Assembly: GCA_900539195.1 (NCBI GenBank)
Contig: UQBC01000024.1
Location: 1 to 41,653 of the forward strand
Reading direction: 5' to 3'
DNA from: an uncultured Oscillospiraceae bacterium
GTDB taxonomy: Bacteria; Bacillota; Clostridia; Oscillospirales; Ruminococcaceae
DNA length: 41,653 bases
Shown: piece by piece, positions 31,234 to 40,640 of the stretch
Layout of the letters: each line of letters begins with the position of its first letter
Numbering within the stretch: position 1 is the first letter of the stretch
Position numbers and translations under genes: made by a program
The notes under the pieces: model-generated
Databases searched by the model: none
What the model saw: only the letters and a program-made list of their open reading frames with translations
Told to the model about the DNA's origin: nothing

Positions 31234-32124
31234 ATGACTACACAGAAATTTGAATACAAGGGAATGTACTGTAAGAAATGGCTTTCCGATAACGAAAAGG
31301 CAAAAATACAGATTATTCACGGGCTTGGCGAAATGTCGGAATACTATGAGCAGTTCGCAGAATATATTACAGCCAAAGGAGTTTCGGTATATCTTTGCGA
31401 ATACCGTGAACACGGAAGGACGGCACTGCCTGCAAACATAGATAATATCGTTCAGACCGCTGCAAAGGAATGCGGTGATTTTTCGTCATACGTTCAATCG
31501 GAAAGTGACACACCGCTGTTTCTGCTCGGTCACAGCCTTGGTGCACAGATGGCTCAATATGTTATTTGCCACTGCGATAGCTCGCTTTACAGCGGAGTTA
31601 TCCTTACAGGCTGTCCGCATATACACGGTACCGATACACTTCTTTCGGATATTGACGCAGAAATATCCGAAAAAGGTGCAGACGCTCCCAGTACAGACGT
31701 ATTTCTCAAGCTGTTCGGAAAGGTTGCCGAGCCGTTTCCCGAAAAATGTACAGTTTCTTGGGTAACCTCCGATCTTGAACGTGCCGAATATTACGAAACT
31801 CTCCCCTACACGAATAAGATGTACAGTTGCCGTTTTTACAGAAGTTTTTTACAACTTGCAAACGAAGTGCAAGACGATAAATATCTGTCGGATATCTTCC
31901 CGAAACCGCCGGTTCTTTTAATAAGCGGAACAGAAGATATGGTGGGCGACAAAGGAGAATATGCAAAAGAAAAAGCCTCTGTGCTTAAGGCAAACGGCTT
32001 TGATGTCAGACTTGTAATACTTGACGGTATGCGCCACAGCGTATTACAGGAAAAAGAACGCACAGACGTTTACCGCCTCATTGCAGATTTTATTTCAAAT
32101 CAGGAACATAATGATAATCTCTGA
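31234..32124 (+). CDS. Alpha/beta hydrolase (monoacylglycerol lipase/lysophospholipase-like)
   Basis: A 296-residue serine hydrolase of the Hydrolase_4 type. IIHGLGEMSEYYEQFAEYI is the oxyanion-hole strand. LCEYREHGRTA replaces the usual DHRGHGxS. LLGHSLGAQMAQY holds the nucleophile Ser101, LLISGTEDMVGD the Asp region and DGMRHSVLQE the catalytic His. No signal peptide, so cytoplasmic. The frame is open far upstream into the MCP gene, but SD AGGGAG before the ATG at 31234 and the family N-terminus set the start. Likely acts on lysophospholipids or small esters; the exact substrate is unknown. Confidence 0.9.
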   Translation: MTTQKFEYKGMYCKKWLSDNEKAKIQIIHGLGEMSEYYEQFAEYITAKGVSVYLCEYREHGRTALPANIDNIVQTAAKECGDFSSYVQSESDTPLFLLGHSLGAQMAQYVICHCDSSLYSGVILTGCPHIHGTDTLLSDIDAEISEKGADAPSTDVFLKLFGKVAEPFPEKCTVSWVTSDLERAEYYETLPYTNKMYSCRFYRSFLQLANEVQDDKYLSDIFPKPPVLLISGTEDMVGDKGEYAKEKASVLKANGFDVRLVILDGMRHSVLQEKERTDVYRLIADFISNQEHNDNL

Positions 32125-32143
32125 TTTTATAAGCATATACAAA

Positions 32144-32176
32144 AAACGCAGTGCCGCTACCGACACTGCGTTCTCT
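32144..32176. terminator. Bidirectional terminator between hydrolase and LytTR gene
   Basis: ACGCAGTG (32146-32153) pairs with CACTGCGT (32164-32171), with a further CG/CG inside. TCTCTTTT follows on the plus strand and TTTTTTG on the minus strand. It serves two convergent genes. Confidence 0.8.
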
Positions 32177-32231
32177 TTTATATCGTAATTTATATCGCCC
32201 GAAAGCGTCTTATAAAACCGCTGTCAGATCT

Positions 32232-32945
32232 TTACAAGCTTTTTTTACTCTCTTCATATGCGATATAGTGCTTTTTGATCTGAGCCTTGCTCTTGCTCCT
32301 GATAAGCACGCTTTCACCGTTATCCAGTCTGAACTGTTCATCAACCGCTGTGATATGATCCATATTGACAATATAGCTCCTGTGACATCTCAGAAAACGT
32401 GATTCATCGCCGGACAGACTTTTTTCTATATCGTCAAGCCTCATATACAGTGAATATTCCTCGTCCTCAGTATGCAGTATACAGCGGTTGTTACAGCTTT
32501 CGATATAGATTATATCACTGCACGGCACGTTTACATAAGTGTTGCGCACCTTTACTCTCATAAAATCCGTGTCATATTTTTCAAGAACCCTGTCAAGCAC
32601 ACTTTCAAGCCTTGTCATATTGTACGGTTTGAGTATATAGCCGTTTGCTCTTACACTGTAGCTCTCGATAGCATATTCATCGGTAATCGTTGAAAATATC
32701 AGCAGATTCTCATACCCGTTATTCCTGAGCTGTCTTGCTATATCTATGCCCAGTTCATCGCCGACATAGATATCCATAAATACAATATCAAAATTTGTAT
32801 TATCGTGCAAATCATCAAGCAGGCTCGTGCCGTTTTCATACAACCTTACCGTACACGACAGCTTACGCTTTCTGAAATATTCAATTACAAGTGTCTTTGA
32901 CAACAATAAGTCAATTCTGCTGTCGTCACATATTGCTACTAACAT
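32232..32945 (-). CDS. LytTR-family response regulator
   Basis: A 237-residue protein with an N-terminal receiver domain (acid pair D7/D8, phospho-acceptor Asp58 in IVFMDIY, Lys106 in YILKPY). A C-terminal LytTR DNA-binding domain follows (IYIESCNNRCILHT, FLRCHRSYIVNMDHI), as in AgrA/VirR-type peptide-signalling regulators. The HRSYIVN stretch is the family hallmark. No histidine kinase is next to it, so it is an orphan here. SD AAAGGATC lies 4 bases before the ATG, and a promoter is at 33038-33066. Confidence 0.94.
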   Translation of the reverse strand: MLVAICDDSRIDLLLSKTLVIEYFRKRKLSCTVRLYENGTSLLDDLHDNTNFDIVFMDIYVGDELGIDIARQLRNNGYENLLIFSTITDEYAIESYSVRANGYILKPYNMTRLESVLDRVLEKYDTDFMRVKVRNTYVNVPCSDIIYIESCNNRCILHTEDEEYSLYMRLDDIEKSLSGDESRFLRCHRSYIVNMDHITAVDEQFRLDNGESVLIRSKSKAQIKKHYIAYEESKKSL

Positions 32946-33037
32946 AACCGATCCTTTGCCGCTATACAGTTGTAATACCGTATTGTGAGAGCTGAAACGC
33001 CTGCAAAAGAAGAACTCACAGTATCTTCTCTGATATT

Positions 33038-33066
33038 ATTTTAACATATTTAATTTAATATTGCAA
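33038..33066 (-). promoter_or_regulatory. Promoter of the LytTR gene
   Basis: On the minus strand: TTGCAA (33066-33061), a 17-base AT-only spacer and TAAAAT (33043-33038), in a very AT-rich stretch. The leader of about 85 bases has no recognised regulatory RNA. Confidence 0.6.
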
Positions 33067-33126
33067 TAGCAATACTATATATTTCAATAAATTCGACAAA
33101 TTATTCAGTCCAAGCGCTATTGATAG

Positions 33127-34356
33127 TTATACCCACGTTCCGTTAACGAATACAGGCACTTCACTACCGTCATCTTTGATGCCTGTTATCTCAAGATCGT
33201 CAGAGCCGACCATAAAATCGACATGAATTATCGAGTCGTTGATTCCCATCGAATGTATCTCGTCAAGCGTTTTGTTCTCAAAGCCGTCAATTACTTCCTG
33301 AAATCCCTCGCCGACAGCAACATGACAGCAAGCATTCTCGTCAAAGAGCGTATTCATAAAAAGCAGACCCGAACGGTTTATAGGGGACTCCTTGGGTACA
33401 AGAGCAACTTCGCCCAGCATTGAAGCGCCGTCGTCCATCGCAAACATCTTTTTCAGGATATCCTCGCCTTGGCGCGCCTTACAGCCCGATACCCTGCCGT
33501 TTTTGAATTCAACCTCAAAGCCATCTATCAGATTTCCCGACCAGCTGAGAGGCTTCGTAGCAACAAGCTTACCATCGCACTTGCCTTTCATAGGGCTTAT
33601 AAATACTTCTTCTGTCGGCATATTAGGAACATATGCCGCACCGTTGACACGGTTGATATCAGCCGCACCGCACCACTTTGCACCGGGGATAAGCTCGACG
33701 GAAAAATCCGTTCCGTTACTGCTCTTATATTTAAGGCTCTTGAAGCCCTGTGCATTCAGCCAATCGGCTTTTGCTCTCATGGTGTCGGTATGCTCTTTCC
33801 ATACCTTTTCCCAGTTTCCGTTACCGTCAAGATATACGCACGAGAAAATAGCGTTCCACAGCTTTTCGACCGCCGTTTCGGTGTCGTCATCAGGGAAAAC
33901 TTTCTTTGCCCATTTCGGAGAGGCGGCGGCAACTATCAGCCACTGATGCTTGCCGTCAATCTCATCACGGTATTTTTTTAACACCTTTGAACGCATCTGA
34001 CCTACTGTAGAAATTACATCCGCAGGTACACCGCTGAGTTCGTCGGGATCGGCAGATTCAATAAATATTCTTGCAGGCAGATCCTTTACCATCTGTTTCT
34101 GACGTTCTTCTTCCCACGGAAGTACAGTGCCGAGCGTTTCAACACTTGCATTCTCATAGTGCAGTCTGTCTATAGCCCCGCAGCTCCAGAACATCTCAAC
34201 ATAGCTTGCGCCTGCGTTATAGCATTCCTTTGCCACAAGCGTTGCCAGCTCGTGCTGATCGACCTCGGTATAAAGACGTACCTTCTGTCCTTCCTGAACG
34301 TTTGCACCGACTTTTACCATAAGCTTTGCATATTCGCCAAGCATTTTTATATCCAT
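33127..34356 (-). CDS. M29-family aminopeptidase
   Basis: A 409-residue metallo-aminopeptidase of the AmpS/PepS/aminopeptidase T family. Metal-site and family motifs are VPNMPTEEVFISP (Glu ligands), SGNLIDGFEVEF, MLGEVALVPKESPI (Glu), LFMNTLFDENACCH (catalytic His) and IHVDFMVGSDDLEI (C-terminal Asp). The length is standard. It is cytoplasmic and releases N-terminal residues from peptides. SD GGAGG precedes the ATG by 9 bases. It has its own consensus promoter and is separated from the upstream GH31 gene by a strong terminator. With the two M42 enzymes it points to active peptide use. Confidence 0.95.
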   Translation of the reverse strand: MDIKMLGEYAKLMVKVGANVQEGQKVRLYTEVDQHELATLVAKECYNAGASYVEMFWSCGAIDRLHYENASVETLGTVLPWEEERQKQMVKDLPARIFIESADPDELSGVPADVISTVGQMRSKVLKKYRDEIDGKHQWLIVAAASPKWAKKVFPDDDTETAVEKLWNAIFSCVYLDGNGNWEKVWKEHTDTMRAKADWLNAQGFKSLKYKSSNGTDFSVELIPGAKWCGAADINRVNGAAYVPNMPTEEVFISPMKGKCDGKLVATKPLSWSGNLIDGFEVEFKNGRVSGCKARQGEDILKKMFAMDDGASMLGEVALVPKESPINRSGLLFMNTLFDENACCHVAVGEGFQEVIDGFENKTLDEIHSMGINDSIIHVDFMVGSDDLEITGIKDDGSEVPVFVNGTWV

Positions 34357-34442
34357 ATTGTTTAACCTCCGTAAAAACAGCCTTAACGGACAGTATTACC
34401 CGAAAAAGATAAATTATCCGCCGCTGTCAGCATTACATAACT

Positions 34443-34471
34443 ATTATAGAACTCTTTTTATATGCTGTCAA
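34443..34471 (-). promoter_or_regulatory. Promoter of the M29 aminopeptidase gene
   Basis: On the minus strand: TTGACA (34471-34466), a 17-base spacer and TATAAT (34448-34443); a full consensus. Confidence 0.9.
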
Positions 34472-34489
34472 GCTACTGCCCCGACTGAC

Positions 34490-34524
34490 AAAAAAACGCC
34501 TCCGTATCTCATTGACACGGAGGC
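34490..34524 (-). terminator. Terminator of the GH31 gene
   Basis: GCCTCCGT (34498-34505) pairs with ACGGAGGC (34517-34524). On the minus strand it runs into GTTTTTTT. Confidence 0.92.
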
Positions 34525-34534
34525 ATTATTATAT

Positions 34535-36850
34535 TTACTTGTTTATAACTACCTTTAAGCCTTCAGCGCTTTCAACTGTGAAGTGCTTGTCTGTAGCCGT
34601 ATGTGTAACAGTGATTGTATCGCCGTTTCTCTCAGCCATAACAGTAAGCTCAAGCTTAGCGTCCTTATCATAGATCTTGCACTGAGTATTCTTGCCGTCC
34701 TCAAGCTGATAGATAACAAGCTTAGCACCTTCTACATAGTCATATGCGAAGTTACGCTCAAAGTTACCGTAAGCGATTATGCTGTTGGGCTTAGCATACA
34801 TACCCATTGAGAAGTAGTCGTACTTCTTGTCGTACCAGTTACCGCCCTCAAGAACTTCTCCTGTCTGAATATCGGTCCACTTGCCGCGAGGGAGATAGAA
34901 CTGAGCAGTACCCTCCTCGTTGAATACGGGAGCGATAAGCAGGTTATCACCGAACATATACTGTCTGTCAAGAGGTAAGCAGGCAGGATCGTCGCTGTAT
35001 TCCATAACCATAGCTCTCATCATAGGAACGCCCTTTTCATGAGCCTTTACTGCGTTAGCGAACAGATACGGCATCAGGCGACCCTTGAGCTTTGTGAAGT
35101 GACGCAGAACGTCGCACGCTTCTTCGTCAAAGTTCCACGGTACTCTGTATGAGCTGTTGCCGTGAAGTCTTGAGTGTGAAGACATAAGACCGAATGCAGA
35201 CCATCTCTTGTATAAGTCGGGTGAGCCTGTAGCCTCAAAGCCCGAAATATCGTGGCTGAAGTAGCCGAAGCCGGATAAGCAGAGTGAAAGTCCTCCACGG
35301 AGCGTTTCAGCCATTGATTCGTACTGGCTGAAGCAGTCGCCGCCCCAGTGTACAGGGAACTGCTGACCGCCGACCGTAGCAGAACGTGCGAACAGACAAG
35401 CCTTATCCTTGCCGTAGAATTCCTCAAGCACCTCAAATACGCACTTGTTGTAGAGATATGTGTAGTAGTTGTGCATTCTGTAAGGATCGGAGCCGTCGCT
35501 GTATACAACATCGGCTGTGGGTATTCTCTCACCGAAGTCCGTCTTGAATGCGTCAACGCCCATCTCGCACAGTGTTCTCAGCTTTGCCTTGTACCACTTG
35601 CAAGCCTCAGGATTCGTAAAGTCAACGATAGCCATACCGGGCTGCCACATATCGCACTGGAATACGCCGCCGTCCGTCTTCTTGATGAAGTAGCCGTTCT
35701 TTACGCCCTCGTCAAATAAGGAAGACTGCTGAGCGATATAGGGGTTGATCCATACGCAGATTTCAATTTTCTTTTCCTTAAGACGTGCGAGCATAGCCTT
35801 GGGATCGGGGAACATTCTCTTATCCCAGGTGAAGTCGCACCAGTTGAATTCCTTCATCCAGAAGCAGTCGAAATGGAATACCTCCAGAGGAATATCACGT
35901 CTTGCCATTTCGTCTATGAAGAACGAAACTGTTTCTTCGTCATAGTTTGTAGTGAATGATGTTGTCAGCCACAGACCGAATGTATATGCAGGAGGAAGTG
36001 CAGGCTTACCTGTCAGCGTTGTGTAAACGCCGAGTACGTCTGCTATTGTCTTACCGCCCATTACGAAGTATTCCATTCTCTCGCCCTGAACGGAGAAAGC
36101 AACCTTTGAAACCGTTTCGCTTGCTACTTCAAATGTAACGTTCTCGGGGTGATTTACAAATACACCGTAGTTTCTTGATGATACATAGAAGGGGATTGAC
36201 TTGTATGTCTGCTCAGAGCAAGTACCGCCGTCGTTGTTCCATACTTCTACCGTCTGACCGTTCTTTACGAATGTAGAGAACTTCTCGCCGAAGCCGTAGA
36301 TGTTCTCGCCTACGGAGATGTTGAGCATCTCTCTTATTCTTGCAGGCTCGTCTGTAGATGCGTGTGCATAGAAACGCTCCGCCTTTGTGCCTTCCATACG
36401 GTGGTCTGTGAGCCAGGGCTGTTCTTCAATATAAGAAGTTGTTCTCCAACCTTCCTTTGTGAGCAGCTTTCCGTCATAGAAATACTTGATATCCCAAGCT
36501 CCGCCTGCCTTACCGATTCTTACCGAGGTCTTGTTTGAAACAAGCTCCCAGTACTCGTCCTTCTCGTTTATAACAGGCTTGAAGTTTGCGTCCTCATATA
36601 ATGTGAAGTCCGGACCCTTCTTTACAGCACCCTTGTAATGCTCGATCGTAACCTTGATCGAATCGGCAAGCGTAGACGTAAAGGTGATCTCAAGAACAGG
36701 ACCGCCAAGCGTCATTCCTCTGTTACCGATCCACTGGTTAGTGGCATATACGGTTATCGAGTTGTCTGTAGCCTTTACCTCATAGATCTGAGTTGCATAG
36801 TTTACGTCGTAGCCCGACTTGTTCATCCAGAAACCGTCTGAATACTTCAT
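34535..36850 (-). CDS. yicI: GH31 alpha-xylosidase (YicI type)
   Basis: A 771-residue GH31 enzyme almost the same length as E. coli YicI (772) and very similar along its length. GVDAFKTDFGERIPT carries the nucleophile Asp438, and FPVHWGGDC with YESMAETLRGG carries the acid/base Asp505. HFDCFWMKEFNWCDFTWD, LFARSATVGGQQ and SSHSRLHG are typical of the alpha-xylosidase branch rather than alpha-glucosidases. No signal peptide, so it would act on imported isoprimeverose-like xyloglucan fragments, or other alpha-glycosides, in the cytoplasm. SD GAAAGGAAAGG precedes the ATG. The promoter overlaps an operator-like site shared with the GH3 gene. Confidence 0.94.
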   Translation of the reverse strand: MKYSDGFWMNKSGYDVNYATQIYEVKATDNSITVYATNQWIGNRGMTLGGPVLEITFTSTLADSIKVTIEHYKGAVKKGPDFTLYEDANFKPVINEKDEYWELVSNKTSVRIGKAGGAWDIKYFYDGKLLTKEGWRTTSYIEEQPWLTDHRMEGTKAERFYAHASTDEPARIREMLNISVGENIYGFGEKFSTFVKNGQTVEVWNNDGGTCSEQTYKSIPFYVSSRNYGVFVNHPENVTFEVASETVSKVAFSVQGERMEYFVMGGKTIADVLGVYTTLTGKPALPPAYTFGLWLTTSFTTNYDEETVSFFIDEMARRDIPLEVFHFDCFWMKEFNWCDFTWDKRMFPDPKAMLARLKEKKIEICVWINPYIAQQSSLFDEGVKNGYFIKKTDGGVFQCDMWQPGMAIVDFTNPEACKWYKAKLRTLCEMGVDAFKTDFGERIPTADVVYSDGSDPYRMHNYYTYLYNKCVFEVLEEFYGKDKACLFARSATVGGQQFPVHWGGDCFSQYESMAETLRGGLSLCLSGFGYFSHDISGFEATGSPDLYKRWSAFGLMSSHSRLHGNSSYRVPWNFDEEACDVLRHFTKLKGRLMPYLFANAVKAHEKGVPMMRAMVMEYSDDPACLPLDRQYMFGDNLLIAPVFNEEGTAQFYLPRGKWTDIQTGEVLEGGNWYDKKYDYFSMGMYAKPNSIIAYGNFERNFAYDYVEGAKLVIYQLEDGKNTQCKIYDKDAKLELTVMAERNGDTITVTHTATDKHFTVESAEGLKVVINK

Positions 36851-37018
36851 AGATTATACCTTTCCTTTCAAAACGGCGGTCACACATCCGCCAAAATTCA
36901 CTTTTCATGCGGGTTCTCCCCGGGGTAATAAGGCGGTAATACATTCATGCCGTTTCCGATATAAGCTCTGCTTGCGTGCGCAATCCACACCTTTGACCGA
37001 CCATTATCCGAAACGTCG

Positions 37019-37069
37019 TGTAATCGTTTACCTGTCGTTTATTCTAACATATAAATTTACAAAAATCAA
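37019..37069 (-). promoter_or_regulatory. GH31 promoter with LacI-type operator at the start site
   Basis: On the minus strand: TTGATT (37069-37064), a 17-base spacer and TAGAAT (37046-37041). TGTAATCGTTTAC (37019-37031, plus strand) lies at about +3 to +15 and is a near-palindrome around a central CG. It shares TGTAATCGTTT with the GH3 promoter. A leader of about 185 bases follows, with a GGCGG/CCGCC hairpin near 36874-36892 and no riboswitch that I recognise. Confidence 0.72.
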
Positions 37070-37452
37070 GTGGTTTTTGAAAAATTTTTTTGTTTTTTAA
37101 AAAGATGTTTCCGTGTCTTGTACGTACTGTCTGAAAACTTATATCAAAGCCGCATTGCAATGCCGTTTTTACATTATATCGGTTAAGATTTTTCTTTGCA
37201 ACAATTTGCAGTAATGTGTCATTGCGGATTTACAGTTACGGTTATTTTGCTTATACTCGACTTCCGCCGGAGAAAATAATAAGCGGCAGTATAGCTTTAC
37301 GAATTAATGATTGCGCAGATTTTTCGGATTGCGATATCAAAAAACACTTTTCAGCAGCCGATTCTTAGCATTCACAAAAATATATTTTCAGGCATATACT
37401 ACTCTTGTATCAGTCATAATATACCATAATCTACATAATGAGGTGATTTTTG
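37070..37452 (+). promoter_or_regulatory. Upstream region of asnB
   Basis: AT-rich non-coding stretch. One possible promoter is TTACAG (37230-37235), 16 bases, then TATACT (37252-37257). Another TATACT occurs at about 37396 with a poor -35. GCATTGCAATGC near 37152 is a small palindrome. The asnB SD GAGGTGA is at 37440-37446. No regulatory RNA was recognised. Confidence 0.35.
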
Positions 37453-39294
37453 ATGTGTGGAATAGCAGGATGGGTAGATTGCCGCAGACTCTGCGACAGC
37501 ACCGCAATAATGCGCAGAATGGCGCAGACAATGATACCGAGAGGACCCGACAGCGGCGGCTTCTACACCGATGATAACTGTGCCCTTGCCCACCGCCGTC
37601 TTAGCGTCATAGACCCCGCCGGCGGTGACCAGCCGATGACCCGTAAAACCGCCCTCGACAGCTACACTATCGTCTATAACGGCGAGCTGTACAACACCGC
37701 TGAGATCCGCTCAGATCTTGAATCCGCAGGCGTAACATTCACTACGGCAAGTGACACCGAGGTACTTCTGAACGCCTACATTACCTGGGGCGAAGCCTGC
37801 CTCGACAAGCTAAACGGGATATACGCCTTTGCTGTGTGGCAGGAAAAGGAAAAACAGCTCTTTCTTGCCCGTGACAGAATCGGCGTGAAGCCGCTGTTTT
37901 ACTACGAATACGCAGGCGGTATTATCTTTGCGTCCGAAATAAAAACACTCCTCGCCCACCCGATGATCGAGCCTGTCATCGACCGTGACGGCATAGCTCA
38001 GATAATGCTTTTAGGTCCTGCCCGAAAGCCGGGAAGCGGTGTATTCAAAGGAATCAGGGAGCTTCGTCCCGCCGAGTGTGCCATGTACTGCCGATGCGGT
38101 CTCAGAAAGCGCACCTACTGGTCGCTCCACGCCCTTCCCCATAAGGAAAGCGAACAGGAAACCGAACAGCACATAGCCTACCTGCTGACCGATGCTATAA
38201 AGCGTCAGCTTGTCAGCGATGTTCCGCTTTGCACTATGCTTTCGGGCGGCCTTGACAGCAGTATCATAAGCGCAGTCGCCGCCAAAGAATTTGAACAAAA
38301 CGGCAGACAGCTCACCACCTATTCTATCGACTACAAGGACAACGACAAGAACTTCCACAGCAGTAAATTCCAGCCCGATATGGACGCACCGTGGATACGG
38401 AAAATGTCAGCGTTCATCGGCTCCAAGCATATAAATGTCGAGGTCGATACGCCCGCTCTGACCGACGCTCTGGAGCTGTCAACCTATGCCCGTGACCTGC
38501 CCGGAATGGCAGACGTGGACAGCTCTCTGTACCTGTTCTGCAAAGCTATCAAGGGCAATTTCACCGTTGCTCTGAGCGGTGAGTGCGCCGATGAAATCTT
38601 CGGCGGCTATCCGTGGTATCACAACGAGGAAATTCTCTACAAACCGGGCTTTCCGTGGGCTTGCTCGACCGCATCCCGTGCGGATCTGCTCTGCGACGGG
38701 ATACTGGGCGACATTGACCCGAGTGATTATGTCAACTTCTGCTGTAACGAAACGCTGAAGAACACCGAATATCTCGACACCGACAGCCGCAAGGACAGAC
38801 GTATGCGTGAGATGTTCATGCTGAACTTCTATTGGTTTATGCAATGCCTGCTTGACCGCAAGGACAGAATGAGTATGGCTCATGGGCTTGAGGTCAGAGT
38901 GCCGTTCTGCGACCACAGGATCGCCCGTTACGCTTTCAATATTCCGTGGGAAATAAAGGCGGCAGGCGGCAGGGAGAAAGGCATTGTCCGCCGTGCGATG
39001 AAAGGCATACTGCCCGACGATGTACTCTGGCGCAAGAAATCTCCGTACCCGAAAACTCATAATCCGACCTATCTCGCCGAGGTTATCCGCAGGATGAGGG
39101 CGGTGCTTGCCGACAATGAATGCCGCCTTACCGAGATCGTCAGCCGTGAAAAGCTGTTACGGCTGTGCGACGATCCGACACTGTTTGAGGGAAATTGGTA
39201 CGGTCAGCTTATGACCTCGCCGCAGATCTTCGCATATCTCTTGCAGATAGAATATTGGCTCAGGCGGTATGATGTGAGAATCGACAGGCAATAA
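37453..39294 (+). CDS. asnB: Asparagine synthase (glutamine-hydrolysing)
   Basis: A 613-residue AsnB. It begins Met-Cys-Gly-Ile-Ala-Gly, so Cys2 becomes the N-terminal nucleophile of the class II glutamine amidotransferase domain (RGPDSGGFY, AHRRLSVID, YNGELYN). The C-terminal synthetase domain carries the PP-loop MLSGGLDSSIISAV and ALSGECADEIFGGYPWY. It converts aspartate, glutamine and ATP to asparagine. SD GAGGTGA is 6 bases before the ATG; an in-frame TTG one codon earlier would block the Cys and is rejected. Codon choice is richer in C than in its neighbours. It ends at a strong bidirectional hairpin. Confidence 0.96.
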   Translation: MCGIAGWVDCRRLCDSTAIMRRMAQTMIPRGPDSGGFYTDDNCALAHRRLSVIDPAGGDQPMTRKTALDSYTIVYNGELYNTAEIRSDLESAGVTFTTASDTEVLLNAYITWGEACLDKLNGIYAFAVWQEKEKQLFLARDRIGVKPLFYYEYAGGIIFASEIKTLLAHPMIEPVIDRDGIAQIMLLGPARKPGSGVFKGIRELRPAECAMYCRCGLRKRTYWSLHALPHKESEQETEQHIAYLLTDAIKRQLVSDVPLCTMLSGGLDSSIISAVAAKEFEQNGRQLTTYSIDYKDNDKNFHSSKFQPDMDAPWIRKMSAFIGSKHINVEVDTPALTDALELSTYARDLPGMADVDSSLYLFCKAIKGNFTVALSGECADEIFGGYPWYHNEEILYKPGFPWACSTASRADLLCDGILGDIDPSDYVNFCCNETLKNTEYLDTDSRKDRRMREMFMLNFYWFMQCLLDRKDRMSMAHGLEVRVPFCDHRIARYAFNIPWEIKAAGGREKGIVRRAMKGILPDDVLWRKKSPYPKTHNPTYLAEVIRRMRAVLADNECRLTEIVSREKLLRLCDDPTLFEGNWYGQLMTSPQIFAYLLQIEYWLRRYDVRIDRQ

Positions 39295-39302
39295 GCATAG
39301 AA

Positions 39303-39340
39303 AACGGGTATCGGCATTTTACCGATACCCGTTATATTTT
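39303..39340. terminator. Bidirectional terminator of asnB and the XRE gene
   Basis: AACGGGTATCGG (39303-39314) pairs perfectly with CCGATACCCGTT (39322-39333). It is followed by ATATTTTAC on the plus strand and TTTTC on the minus strand. Confidence 0.85.
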
Positions 39341-39358
39341 ACTTCTTTGTTCGGACTG

Positions 39359-40477
39359 TCAACAATATCTGCCGATTTTCTCAAGAACGGCAATAAACCG
39401 CTTGTCATCACGGATAGCGTTATATCTGTCCGCCTGCATTTTATCGTACAATTCCTTGCAGTCCGTGAAATCGTAATTCTTGATAGTATTGAACGGACCA
39501 TATTCGAGATTGTTTACAAGCAGAGATGTGTGCCGTGCATTTTCGGGTAGCGTATCTGACATTACAGCAAATTGAGCCGCTTTTTCAAGACTTGATAATG
39601 CGAGCTCATAATCGCCCTCAGACATAGCCAGATCAGCAATATACCTATGCGTAATTGACACTGTACCGCTGTAATTAAGATAATCGCCGTCATCAAATAC
39701 AAGTTCAAGAATCGCAAGCGCCTTTTTCATTATTTCTATTCTTTCCGCATCGGACATAGTTTCATTCCTGTATCCGAGGTCAGCCAGATTTATTAACGCA
39801 CACCAAAATATACTTGTATACCACTTTATTGCACGTTTCAGATGTGTTTTCTGCTGTTCTCCCTCATATAAATCCCCGAGAACTACTGTATCGGTACATC
39901 CTATATTGGGAAGCTTCTTAGCGTATTCAATCGCCTTTTCCTTTTCTCCGAGACTTGAATAGATATAGCAAAGCTGCTGAGTTGTTTGGTTAATAATCGC
40001 ACCGTCTGTGCAATGCGATAAAATACGATTTCCTATTTCAGCAGCCTCACGATTGAAGCTGATTTTTTCTTCTTCGGACAATCCCCGACCGTCTTTGTAT
40101 TCACAGAATGCCAGTTGATTGACAAGCCTGAATTGAAGCTCATAATTTGTAGGATAGGTTTTTACCGCATCACGCAGTAGCAGAATATTCTCATAGATCA
40201 AGCCCTTTGAGCCATTCTCTTCAAGCTGTCCGAGCAATTCTTTTAGCTGTTCCTCGCTCCTCCAATTCTCCATTCCCATAAGCTCGTCAAGAGTAATTTC
40301 AAAGTAGCTCGCAATAGTCGGCAATAGCGTTATATCGGGATAAGTCGTTCCGTTCTCCCAGCGGCTCACTGCCTGTGCCGACACACCTAGAACATCAGCA
40401 AGCTGTTCCTGTGTAAGCTCACGCTGTAATCGGAATTTCTTTAGGTTTTCGCCAAGTTTAAGCCCTAGATTTAGCAT
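39359..40477 (-). CDS. XRE-family regulator with TPR-like C-terminal region
   Basis: A 372-residue protein. Residues about 5-62 are a Cro/C1-type HTH (LKKFRLQRELTQEQLADVLG, then VSAQAVSRWENGTTYPDITL). The remaining ~300 residues are helical repeats resembling TPR (SLGEKEKAIEYAKKLPNIG, YELALSSLEKAAQFAV), a plan common in clostridial regulators that may sense peptides or partner proteins. Two starts fit: ATG 40477 (SD CGGAGG, 8-base spacing) and ATG 40501 (SD AGGAG, 6-base spacing). The first is preferred because the family usually begins just before LGLKLGENLK. No target gene can be named. Confidence 0.9.
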   Translation of the reverse strand: MLNLGLKLGENLKKFRLQRELTQEQLADVLGVSAQAVSRWENGTTYPDITLLPTIASYFEITLDELMGMENWRSEEQLKELLGQLEENGSKGLIYENILLLRDAVKTYPTNYELQFRLVNQLAFCEYKDGRGLSEEEKISFNREAAEIGNRILSHCTDGAIINQTTQQLCYIYSSLGEKEKAIEYAKKLPNIGCTDTVVLGDLYEGEQQKTHLKRAIKWYTSIFWCALINLADLGYRNETMSDAERIEIMKKALAILELVFDDGDYLNYSGTVSITHRYIADLAMSEGDYELALSSLEKAAQFAVMSDTLPENARHTSLLVNNLEYGPFNTIKNYDFTDCKELYDKMQADRYNAIRDDKRFIAVLEKIGRYC

Positions 40478-40518
40478 AGTGTTTTCCTCCGTACTGTTCA
40501 TTTGGAGCTCCTGCTATA

Positions 40519-40547
40519 ATAATATTCGATTTCAGCAGATTTGTCTA
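40519..40547 (-). promoter_or_regulatory. Promoter of the XRE gene
   Basis: On the minus strand: TAGACA (40547-40542), a 17-base spacer and TATTAT (40524-40519). The start would be about 15 bases before ATG 40501, giving a short leader. Confidence 0.6.
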
Positions 40548-40640
40548 TAGCTCGTTTGTTGAGAAGAATTCAACTATAGTGAGAGTGATTGCCGGATGCT
40601 TACCGAACTTTGTTGATATATTATGAAGTCTAAAGTGCTT

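Noticed and set aside
36851..37034. Riboswitch in the GH31 leader
   Set aside because: The long leader has a GGCGG/CCGCC hairpin but none of the conserved blocks of riboswitch classes I know, and no terminator platform.
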